DNA of 20,247 nucleotides from RECG01 sp964444805 (GTDB lineage: Bacteria; Bacillota_I; Bacilli_A; Acholeplasmatales; Acholeplasmataceae). Location: positions 1 to 20,247 of the forward strand of contig CAYUIK010000019.1 in assembly GCA_964444805.1 (NCBI GenBank), read 5' to 3'. Below, one piece after another: positions 1 through 6,446 of the stretch (position 1 is the stretch's first letter; every line of letters begins with the position of its first letter). The notes beneath the pieces are model-generated. The model saw nothing but the letters and a program-made list of their open reading frames with translations, was not told the DNA's origin and did no database searches. Position numbers and translations under genes: made by a program.

Positions 1-653
1 CCGACGGCGGCGGCAATCGCCCAACTCATGGCGGTAATGAAGCGCGTGTTGACGCCCATCATGCTGGCAACCGATTCATTCGATGCAGTCGCACGGACGC
101 CGAGGCCCCACTTCGTTTTTTTGAGTAGAAAAAACAGAGTTGAGATCACGACGATCGCAATGACAATCGTCAAAAACTTGTGAACTGAAATGACGACTTC
201 ACCGTCACCGACGCCAACTCTCCATATTTCTTTGGTAAGAGGCTGTGGTGTCGGGGGATTGTCGATGACTCCGCTATAGATCGTCGGAATCAATCCGGTA
301 ATGACCAAAACGATTCCCATGGTAATCATCTGTTTGCTTAACGGATTGGGGAAGCGTGAATTGCGCACGAGGACAATGTCGACGAATAGGCCGATTAGAA
401 AACCGTAGATGATTCCGGCTAGAATGGCGAGGACGACGGAAAGCGAAGGACCGATTGCCGGAAAGCGTGATGCCAGAAAAACGGAGTTGAACATCGTCAC
501 GAAAAACGCTGTCAGAGCTCCGATGCTTCCCTGGGCGAAATTGGTTGTCAATGACGTTCGAAAGATCAAAACGATCCCAAACGTCACGAGCGCCAGAATG
601 GCAGCTTGTGATAGTGCGGCAAACAATATGCCTAGAAAACTAGCGAGTGTCAT
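1..653 (-). CDS. livH: Branched-chain amino acid-type ABC transporter permease (LivH family), partial
   Basis: Inner-membrane permease of a LivFGHM-type importer. The frame is open from an ATG at 653 to the left window edge, giving 217 codons and no stop, so the C-terminus is missing. The translation begins MTLASFLGILFAALSQAAIL and has several hydrophobic segments. The early stretch TTNFAQGSIGAL and the later stretch WGLGVRATASNESVASMMGV (the cytoplasmic loop that contacts the ATPases) are typical of LivH/BPD_transp_2 proteins. The start lies 3 nt after the stop of the KAS III-like gene, with a G-rich ribosome site in that gene's end, so it is the fourth gene of the thiolase operon. The family is named for amino acid uptake, but members also carry amides, urea and aromatic or organic acids. 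The acyl-CoA neighbours make a carboxylic acid a reasonable guess (inference). LivM, LivG, LivF and a binding protein would be expected beyond the left edge. Confidence 0.9.
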   Translation of the reverse strand, partial: MTLASFLGILFAALSQAAILALVTFGIVLIFRTSLTTNFAQGSIGALTAFFVTMFNSVFLASRFPAIGPSLSVVLAILAGIIYGFLIGLFVDIVLVRNSRFPNPLSKQMITMGIVLVITGLIPTIYSGVIDNPPTPQPLTKEIWRVGVGDGEVVISVHKFLTIVIAIVVISTLFFLLKKTKWGLGVRATASNESVASMMGVNTRFITAMSWAIAAAV

Positions 654-656
654 GAT

Positions 657-1682
657 TTACCCCCACGTGATGATATTGGCAGCCCAAACGTAGCCGATTC
701 CGGCTGCGATCATAGCAACGACGCTACCATCTTTGACCTGACCGCTTTCGAGTGCCAGATGCAAAGAAAGGATTTGATCGATCTGTCCAATGTGTCCGTA
801 ATGCTCGAGATAGATCGTTTGGTCTTCCTCTAATCCGAGTGCGTGCAACATGGCTTTGTGTCCGGAGCGCTTGATGTGCAGGATAGCCAAATAGTCGATG
901 TCGCTTCGCTTAAGATCGGATTTTCTAAGGGCTTCATCGATGCACGTGAACCAATTGTTCATCGAGACCTCGTTCAGCCGGTCCTTCATCTTTTTGGCAT
1001 CGAGTAGTCGGAGCGACTTTCTCGATTCCATCGCATTTTGTGGGGTAACCGGATTCGAAACACCACCGATTTCAACACCAGCTGTCCGGGAAAGCGACCC
1101 GTCAGCAATGACGTGTGAGCCGCGTAAAAGGTTTTTGTCATAATTCTTTTTCAATATGATGGCACCGCCGCCTGCACCGAGATTATACATCATGGACATA
1201 TGCTTGTCGGTATAATCCACAAAATCGCCATTGCGGTACCCACCGACGACCATGATGACGTCGATCTCATCGTCGGCGATCAGCATGTCCTTGGCCATTT
1301 TCATGGCGGATACGGTCGTACAGCAACGGTTTTGTACATCAATGCCCCAGGCATGTGTCGCACCGATTCGATCCTGAATATAGAGGGCGGAAGTCGTTAA
1401 CGGATATTCTTTCCACTCTTCGGTTACGCTCAGGATGACATCGATTTCCAGCGGGTCCAGGCCCGTACGTTTCAGTGCATCAAGGGCGGCGAGTGCCCCC
1501 ATTTCCTGTGTTCCATCCTGGGGGAGATTTCCAGGTATGATTTTTTGCTTGATACCAAGTTTTTCGATTACCGCTTCTTCCGTCCAGGTGCCATTGGTCT
1601 TTTCACTGATGTCCTTGGCGGACATGCGGCGGTCCGGAAGATATATGCCGGTTCCAACGATTCCTACGTTTGCTTTACTCAT
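657..1682 (-). CDS. KAS III-like thiolase-fold enzyme (3-oxoacyl-ACP synthase III family), variant active site
   Basis: 341 aa, the usual KAS III length. The N-terminus (ANVGIVGTGIYLPDRRMSA) and C-terminus (AAGIGYVWAANIITWG) match the FabH family. The nucleophile is Cys120 or Cys121 in NRCCTTVSAM. His269 in AILHIKRSGHKAML takes the place of the HQAN histidine. The family motif GNTSAAS is replaced by GHIGQIDQ at 296-303, so the third triad residue, normally Asn, is His297. Known KAS III relatives with altered triads (CerJ/ChlB3) act as acyltransferases rather than condensing enzymes, so initiation of fatty acid synthesis should not be assumed. It is the third gene of the operon, 24 nt after the reductase, with ribosome site AAAGGGG. 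With the thiolase and reductase it probably handles a short-chain acyl-CoA (inference). The exact substrate is unknown. Confidence 0.82.
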   Translation of the reverse strand: MSKANVGIVGTGIYLPDRRMSAKDISEKTNGTWTEEAVIEKLGIKQKIIPGNLPQDGTQEMGALAALDALKRTGLDPLEIDVILSVTEEWKEYPLTTSALYIQDRIGATHAWGIDVQNRCCTTVSAMKMAKDMLIADDEIDVIMVVGGYRNGDFVDYTDKHMSMMYNLGAGGGAIILKKNYDKNLLRGSHVIADGSLSRTAGVEIGGVSNPVTPQNAMESRKSLRLLDAKKMKDRLNEVSMNNWFTCIDEALRKSDLKRSDIDYLAILHIKRSGHKAMLHALGLEEDQTIYLEHYGHIGQIDQILSLHLALESGQVKDGSVVAMIAAGIGYVWAANIITWG

Positions 1683-1706
1683 TTGTGGAACCCCTTTCTT
1701 CTTCGG

Positions 1707-2426
1707 TTAAAGTCTCATACCACCATTGACACTGAGCGTATGCCCGGTAACATAGGATGATTCATCGGATGCAAGGAATAGCGCTGCATCGGCAATTTCC
1801 TGTGGTTGACCGAGTCGTCCGAGCATCGTCATCTTGGCGAATTTGTCCAGGAGTTCCTGTGGTACGGTTTGCAAAATATCGGTCATGATGTAACCCGGAG
1901 CGATGGCATTCACGCGAACCTTCTGACCCTTTCGGGCAAACTCCTTGGCCCACGTTTTCGTGAGTCCAAGTACGCCCGCTTTGGTTGCCGCGTAATTGGC
2001 CTGTCCGATGTTTCCGAAGAGTCCGACGATCGAGGAAATATTGATAATCGACCCCGAGCCCTTATTCGTCATTTGCGGACCGATCAGTCTCGTCATGTTG
2101 AAGACACCTTTGAGGTTTACGTCAAGGACGAGATTCCACATGTCATCGGTCATCTTGTGCGTCATCGCATCACGCGTAATCCCGGCATTGTTGACGAGAA
2201 TATCGATTTGTCCGTATGTTTTGATGACATCATCATAGAAAGCCTGGACCTTCTCGACGTTCGTTACGTCGAGAACGTATCCCTTGACGCCGGCATGATC
2301 GTAGGTAAGTTTTGATACGTCACAGGCAATGACGGTCGCTCCCTGGTTGGCGAACGTTAAAGCGATCGCCTGACCTAAACCTTTCGCTCCGCCCGTTACG
2401 ACGGCAATTTTTCCTTTTAGTCTCAT
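1707..2426 (-). CDS. Short-chain dehydrogenase/reductase, 3-oxoacyl-(ACP/CoA) reductase type (FabG/PhaB-like)
   Basis: 239 aa classical SDR. It has the nucleotide-binding TGGAKGLG at 11-18, NNAG at 79-82, and the catalytic tetrad Asn104 (DVNLKG), Ser132 (NISSIVG), Tyr145 and Lys149 (YAATK). The PG motif follows at IAPGYIMTD, and the C-terminus is SYVTGHTLSVNGGMRL. These features fit NAD(P)H-dependent 3-oxoacyl-ACP or acetoacetyl-CoA reductases. The gene lies 12 nt downstream of the thiolase with ribosome site AAAGGAG. A thiolase making acetoacetyl-CoA next to this enzyme suggests interconversion of acetoacetyl-CoA and 3-hydroxybutyryl-CoA, in either the synthetic or the degradative direction. 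FabG of the housekeeping fatty acid pathway normally sits with fab genes, which are absent here, so a CoA-linked role is more likely (inference). Confidence 0.88.
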   Translation of the reverse strand: MRLKGKIAVVTGGAKGLGQAIALTFANQGATVIACDVSKLTYDHAGVKGYVLDVTNVEKVQAFYDDVIKTYGQIDILVNNAGITRDAMTHKMTDDMWNLVLDVNLKGVFNMTRLIGPQMTNKGSGSIINISSIVGLFGNIGQANYAATKAGVLGLTKTWAKEFARKGQKVRVNAIAPGYIMTDILQTVPQELLDKFAKMTMLGRLGQPQEIADAALFLASDESSYVTGHTLSVNGGMRL

Positions 2427-2438
2427 GTTATACTCCTT

Positions 2439-3641
2439 TTATACTTTTTTTACAATCAATGCGGTTCCCATACCGCCGCCGATACAAAGACTCGCCAATC
2501 CGAGTTTCGCACGGTCTTGCTTGATCATTTCGTGCAATAGGGTTACGATAATGCGGTTGCCACTCGCTCCAACCGGGTGACCGAGTGCGATCGCGCCACC
2601 ATTGACGTTGGTCCTAGCGAGTATGTCTTCCTTTTTCATCGCGTGTTCCGCGGAAATTTCTTCCAAAACACCGAGTGACTGCGCTGCGAAAGCTTCGTTG
2701 AGTTCGAGAAGGTCCATGTCCTGCAATTTTAAGTTCGCATGATTCAATGCCATCCGAATCGCTGGGGTCGGTCCAAGTCCCATGACACTCGGGTCAACGC
2801 CACCTTGACCGATACCGATGATTTCGGCGATCGGTTCCAAATCGTGTTCCTTGAGCGCGGCTTCGCTTGCCAGAAGGATGAAACTCGCGCCATCATTGAT
2901 TCCCGATGAATTGCCTGCAGTTACCGAACCATCCTTTTTGAATGCCGGTCTGAGTTTGGCGAGTTTCTCCGGATTCGTTGTCCGATTGATGTATTCATCG
3001 GTATCGAATACGACGTCGCCCTTACGCGTCTTAATCGTAATGGGTACGATTTCATTCTTAAAACGACCACTGTCGCTCGCTTGTGCGGCCTTGACTTGCG
3101 AGTCGTAAGCGAAAGCGTCTTGTTCTTCTCTCGTCAAGTTGAAACGTTCGACGATATGTTCAGCGGTAATACCCATATGATATTCGCCGAAAGCATCCAT
3201 GAGAGCATCATAGAGCATATGATCGCGCATCGGTTGTTCACCCATCTTGGTGCCTTGTCGTACGCGACTTGAAACGAGGTAGGGTGCCATGCTCATCGAT
3301 TCGACACCACCGGCAACGACCAAGTCGTGAAGACCGAGTTTGATGTTCGCATAGCCGTTCATGACGGCTTTCATCCCACTCCCGCAAACCATGTTGACGC
3401 CATAGGCGGGAACGCTAGCTGGAATCCCGGATTGGATCGAAATCTGTCGGGCAAGACCTTGTTTGAGACCGGCGGGAAGAATATTTCCGACGAGCACTTC
3501 GTTGATCTTGGTCTTGTCGATGTCACCGAGCAAATCGCGAAGAACCTGTGCGCCGAATTCCGCTGGATGCAGTGTCGAAAGTGAACCGAGGAAAGACCCG
3601 ATCGGACTTCTTTTCGCGCGGGCAATAAATACGTTGTTCAT
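2439..3641 (-). CDS. Acetyl-CoA C-acetyltransferase (thiolase)
   Basis: 400 aa, full length for the family. It catalyses reversible condensation of two acetyl-CoA to acetoacetyl-CoA, or thiolysis of 3-oxoacyl-CoA. All catalytic elements are present: nucleophile Cys86 in NMVCGSGMKA, NEAFAAQ at 315-321, His355 in ALGHPVGASGNR, and Cys386 in LCIGGGMGTA. The start is the ATG at 3641, with a strong AGGAGG site at 3648-3653 and the usual N-terminus (NNVFIARAKRSPIGSFLGSL). It is the promoter-proximal gene of the thiolase-SDR-KAS III-like-livH operon. A consensus promoter and a palindrome lie about 110-160 nt upstream, and a TetR-family gene is divergent. The sequence favours a biosynthetic-type (ThlA/AtoB/PhaA) thiolase, but chain-length preference cannot be read from it. 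Confidence 0.95.
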   Translation of the reverse strand: MNNVFIARAKRSPIGSFLGSLSTLHPAEFGAQVLRDLLGDIDKTKINEVLVGNILPAGLKQGLARQISIQSGIPASVPAYGVNMVCGSGMKAVMNGYANIKLGLHDLVVAGGVESMSMAPYLVSSRVRQGTKMGEQPMRDHMLYDALMDAFGEYHMGITAEHIVERFNLTREEQDAFAYDSQVKAAQASDSGRFKNEIVPITIKTRKGDVVFDTDEYINRTTNPEKLAKLRPAFKKDGSVTAGNSSGINDGASFILLASEAALKEHDLEPIAEIIGIGQGGVDPSVMGLGPTPAIRMALNHANLKLQDMDLLELNEAFAAQSLGVLEEISAEHAMKKEDILARTNVNGGAIALGHPVGASGNRIIVTLLHEMIKQDRAKLGLASLCIGGGMGTALIVKKV

Positions 3642-3747
3642 GAAAAGCCTCCTTTTTTATGTAAAGCGGTTACATTGATTTGTAAAAAATATGCTCCAAG
3701 AGGGAAACGACAACTTGTCATGTGAGTCTCACGGAGGATTAGTTATG

Positions 3748-3761
3748 TGAATAATTATTCA
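3748..3761. promoter_or_regulatory. Candidate operator for the divergent TetR regulator
   Basis: A perfect 14-bp palindrome, TGAATAATTATTCA. It begins a few bases downstream of the predicted start of transcription of the thiolase operon, where a bound repressor would block the promoter. From memory, B. subtilis FadR (a TetR-family regulator of fatty acid degradation) binds boxes with TGAATGA/TCATTCA arms, and the outer TGAAT/ATTCA arms match. Binding by the adjacent TetR protein is inference. Confidence 0.55.
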
Positions 3762-3773
3762 TAATTCAATGTC

Positions 3774-3802
3774 ATTTTATCACAGCGGACAGATATTGTC
3801 AA
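3774..3802 (-). promoter_or_regulatory. Promoter of the thiolase operon
   Basis: Read on the minus strand, there is a perfect -35 TTGACA (3797-3802), a 17-bp spacer and a -10 TAAAAT (3774-3779). Transcription should start near 3767, giving a 5' untranslated region of about 125 nt before the thiolase. That region carries the palindrome at 3748-3761 and two short inverted repeats at 3709-3719 and 3722-3732. Confidence 0.8.
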
Positions 3803-3897
3803 TATATGCACCTGCAAATCATGGGATAAAAAGCGTAAAAAAGCGTGTGCCAAGATGTCGTTTTGCACCTCTGTTTGAACGGACATCATAATCCGGG

Positions 3898-3926
3898 TTG
3901 TGTTTTCACAAAAATTGCGATACACT
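3898..3926 (+). promoter_or_regulatory. Possible promoter of the TetR gene
   Basis: TTGTGT (3898-3903), a 17-bp spacer and TACACT (3921-3926) on the plus strand form a weak sigma-A-like promoter. Initiation would fall around 3933, leaving a very short leader before the ATG at 3943. That agrees with the short leaders of parE and pyrR in this window. The -35 match is poor. Confidence 0.4.
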
Positions 3927-3942
3927 TGATATGGGTGATATC

Positions 3943-4551
3943 ATGGATGGTATGAACTATAGGCTACCGAAACGTAGAGATGGCCAAAAAACATTTGACC
4001 ACATTATCAAAACGGCAAAAACGCTATTTTCCGAAAAAGGTTATCAAGCAACATCAGTCAATGAGATCATTAGTGAATCCGGTATTGCTACCGGAACTTT
4101 TTACCTTTACTTCGATGACAAGTTCGCGCTTTATTCCTACTTGCTCGCATCCTACCGTCGTGGTATTCGCAAAGCGATCAGTCACGGCATAAAGGATGCC
4201 AAAACACGTTATGAAAAAGAGCGGCTGGGTCTAAGGTCGTTTTTGAAATTCGCCTGGGAAGATCCTCTGGCATATCGCATCATCTGGGAATCGATGTTCG
4301 CCGATAAAGTGCTTTTCCAGGAATACTATGAGACCTTTTCCCGTGATTACGTCCGTCAACTCGATCATGCGGTTAAGACCAACGAAGTCCGTTCCGATAT
4401 CGATCTAGAGACGCTGTCCTACATGCTCATGGGGGTCTCGAACTTTGTTGGGCTGCAGATTCTATTCAAAGAGACATTGACCGATGAAGAACTCGATAAC
4501 ATTACGGACCAAGCCATGGACGTATTGACCCATGGCATGTTCGTGAAATAA
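3943..4551 (+). CDS. TetR/AcrR-family transcriptional regulator
   Basis: 202 aa from the ATG at 3943. The N-terminal DNA-binding domain is clear: FDHIIKTAKTLFSEKGYQAT followed by a helix-turn-helix (SVNEIISESGIATGTFYLYF, about residues 38-57). The C-terminal part is an all-helical ligand-binding and dimerisation domain of about 140 residues with no recognised specificity. The frame is open upstream from a TTG at 3898 and an ATG at 3931, but GGTGAT (3934-3939), complementary to the 16S 3' end, sits 3 nt before the ATG at 3943, so I chose that start. The gene is divergent from the thiolase operon, with about 300 bp between, which is the standard layout for a local repressor. Its ligand may be an acyl-CoA, as for FadR-type TetR proteins (inference). 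It is followed directly by a strong terminator. Confidence 0.9.
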   Translation: MDGMNYRLPKRRDGQKTFDHIIKTAKTLFSEKGYQATSVNEIISESGIATGTFYLYFDDKFALYSYLLASYRRGIRKAISHGIKDAKTRYEKERLGLRSFLKFAWEDPLAYRIIWESMFADKVLFQEYYETFSRDYVRQLDHAVKTNEVRSDIDLETLSYMLMGVSNFVGLQILFKETLTDEELDNITDQAMDVLTHGMFVK

Positions 4552-4579
4552 AAAGCGATTCGAACGCGAATCGCTTTTT
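4550..4579. terminator. Bidirectional intrinsic terminator between tetR and tsf
   Basis: A perfect 13-bp stem: AAAAAGCGATTCG (4550-4562) pairs with CGAATCGCTTTTT (4567-4579) around a 4-nt loop. It has a U-run in both directions and overlaps the tetR stop codon. It can end both tetR and the converging parE-parC-...-tsf transcript. Confidence 0.9.
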
Positions 4580-4589
4580 CATATATATT

Positions 4590-5348
4590 CTAGAAAACCT
4601 TGATCGTCGAAGCATCACACGGCAAGTCGAGCCGACACATCAGTTTGTCTTCAATGCCCTGTCCGAGCTCGAAACGATAGAATCGATCGATTACGGCATC
4701 ATGTGCTTCTAGTGTCGCTCGAACGGTTTTCGCCGGCTCTTTGATGAAGGGGAGTTCAAGAAGTCGAACCAGGGCGTTCTGCATGTTTTGATCATCGCTG
4801 ATTTCCGATCCTTGACTGACGATCTGCATGGCAAGATCGCGTGCTAGTCCATCATTTCCTGACGCGAGAACGACGAGTCCGATCGCTTTTCCGTTGTGGT
4901 CGTAGGATCCAAAGATCTGATCGCTTTGTTTTTCAACACGATAGAATCGTCTAAGTTCGAGTTGTTCGTCAACGATATTTTCTGTCCGGGCGACTTCCTC
5001 ACGGATCGTTCGTGCGTCAAAAACAACGTTGTTCGCATCCTCAGCGGTTTTAGCATTACTTTTCATAAGCGGGTCACAAATCCGATTACCGAGTTCTAAA
5101 AAAGCCTTGTGTCGGACGATGAAATCGGTCTCTCCGTTGATTTCAAAGATGATGGCCTGATTTTCGTCGATCATAAGGTGCAGCAGTCCCTTGGACGCGA
5201 CCCGTGCACTCGTTTTCTTTTTTGTTTCACTCATGATCAAACGTTCCGCTTGATCGAGATCGCCCTGCGCCGCTTCGAGCGCTTTCTTGCAGGCGAGAAC
5301 ACCTGCTTGCGTTCGTGATCGAAGTTCCTTAATCGCTTTAGGATTCAT
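4590..5348 (-). CDS. tsf: Translation elongation factor Ts homologue, compact form
   Basis: 252 aa, shorter than typical EF-Ts (roughly 280-300). EF-Ts recharges EF-Tu by promoting GDP release. The N-terminal UBA-like module is clear (AIKELRSRTQAGVLACKKAL, residues 5-24). The EF-Tu-contacting core NGETDFIVRH (71-80) keeps Asp75 and Phe76. The second core repeat has LRRFYRVE (132-139) and GLVVLASGNDGLARDLAMQI. The C-terminus has LPFIKEPAKTV and RFELGQGIED. The stretch normally found between the AMQIV-like motif and LLE-PFIK is much reduced, which accounts for the short length. Normally tsf follows rpsB; here it is the last gene of the parE operon, 29 nt after the Fic-like gene, with ribosome site AGAAAGGAAG. 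It could be the only tsf, relocated, or a diverged paralogue. The window cannot decide this. Confidence 0.85.
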   Translation of the reverse strand: MNPKAIKELRSRTQAGVLACKKALEAAQGDLDQAERLIMSETKKKTSARVASKGLLHLMIDENQAIIFEINGETDFIVRHKAFLELGNRICDPLMKSNAKTAEDANNVVFDARTIREEVARTENIVDEQLELRRFYRVEKQSDQIFGSYDHNGKAIGLVVLASGNDGLARDLAMQIVSQGSEISDDQNMQNALVRLLELPFIKEPAKTVRATLEAHDAVIDRFYRFELGQGIEDKLMCRLDLPCDASTIKVF

Positions 5349-5377
5349 TTTTTTCTTCCTTTCTAATGATCAAGGGG

Positions 5378-6436
5378 TCATCGTTCATCGAAGAGCGGAA
5401 GTTCGAGCCTTTTAAAGCCCTTGTCCGTTGAAACGATGCGCTGCCACCTTGCACTTCTTCCTCGACCGACAGGTCGGATGATATCCTCGTCACGAAGTTT
5501 TTTGAGCGTTCGGTTGATCGTCGCGTCACTGACATTCGGATGCCGCTTCCGCAAATCCTCTTTCGTGAAGAGCTCCGGTAATTTCATAATGCTGTTTTCG
5601 ACATTATCGGTTTTATTCAGGTTTTTCTCGAAGGCATATTCATGCGCCATGCGATCGACATCCCGATAGGCGTCGATCAAAAGATCGATGAGCATACGAC
5701 TCAAGAGATCGGTCTGGGCGTAGCCGCTCGACCAGTAATAGTTCGCTTGGATGACGGCGTGATCCCAGTCGTTCTTTTTTTTCTTGAAGTACTGGAAAAA
5801 CGGAACGTATTGGAATACGGAAAAATCGCGCAAAACGAGCGCATATAAAACGATGATGCCGATCAGGTCATTTTCTTTCGTCATGATTTTCATGTTCAGA
5901 AAGTCGATATAAAAATTGGTAATGAGCTGTGTCAATTCGAAGGATTTACTTCTCTTATTCTTGGCAAATAGCGACATGAGATCTTCAAGATCGTCACGAC
6001 GAGTATGTCTCTTTTTCGTCTTCAGGACGCCCTTTTCATGCGTCGGTTCGGTAACATAGGCGATCGGTTCGACGTCTTTCCCCAAAACACTGGCGAGATT
6101 CCCGACTTCGTTGGGAATCAGTTCAAAGAGTGCCGGATTCCGATGTAACTGCAGTAAAGCGTTCTTGATATTTTTGAGTCGCTGCTCATCCTTGTTTTTC
6201 GCAACGAGATCTCTTTTCGCTAATAGCTGGATACGCGCATCGGTGATCGACTCACCAAAAAGATGACCAAGGGCAACGATGTTGCTTTCGAGTGTCTTTC
6301 GTTCATAGGCCTGCTGATCCGGCGCAAAAAGGTCATCATAATAAAAGGATTTCCCTTTCGATTCATAGAGCGACAACAACGAGAGAACGAGTTCGTTCGA
6401 CATGTGAATGCGTTCCATATTCATTAGAGCTTTCAT
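5378..6436 (-). CDS. Fic-like protein without a recognisable Fic catalytic motif, C-terminal winged helix
   Basis: 352 aa from the ATG at 6436. A GAGG site 8 nt upstream overlaps the stop of the preceding gene and decides the start; the frame extends further up to 6514. The C-terminal half resembles the end of Fic-family proteins: helix LIGIIVLYALVLRDF (191-205), then VPFFQYFKKKKNDW (211-224), YYWSSG and the helix MLIDLLIDAYRDVDRM (248-263). A winged helix-turn-helix follows at about 289-334 (DLRKRHPNVSDATINRTLKK, then GRGRSARW). Where Fic enzymes carry HPFxxGNGR, this protein has NMKIMTKEND (181-190), so AMP-transfer activity is unlikely. The N-terminal 160 residues are helical, with a basic linker around 139-147. 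I infer a Fic-derived pseudoenzyme or DNA-binding regulator; the homology is by eye only. It lies between the kinase-like gene and tsf in the parE-parC operon. Confidence 0.5.
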   Translation of the reverse strand: MKALMNMERIHMSNELVLSLLSLYESKGKSFYYDDLFAPDQQAYERKTLESNIVALGHLFGESITDARIQLLAKRDLVAKNKDEQRLKNIKNALLQLHRNPALFELIPNEVGNLASVLGKDVEPIAYVTEPTHEKGVLKTKKRHTRRDDLEDLMSLFAKNKRSKSFELTQLITNFYIDFLNMKIMTKENDLIGIIVLYALVLRDFSVFQYVPFFQYFKKKKNDWDHAVIQANYYWSSGYAQTDLLSRMLIDLLIDAYRDVDRMAHEYAFEKNLNKTDNVENSIMKLPELFTKEDLRKRHPNVSDATINRTLKKLRDEDIIRPVGRGRSARWQRIVSTDKGFKRLELPLFDER

Positions 6437-6446
6437 CCTATGATCC

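Noticed and set aside
1806..2315. Plus-strand open frame (169 codons) antisense to the SDR gene
   Set aside because: The SDR on the minus strand has all catalytic motifs; the plus frame has none.
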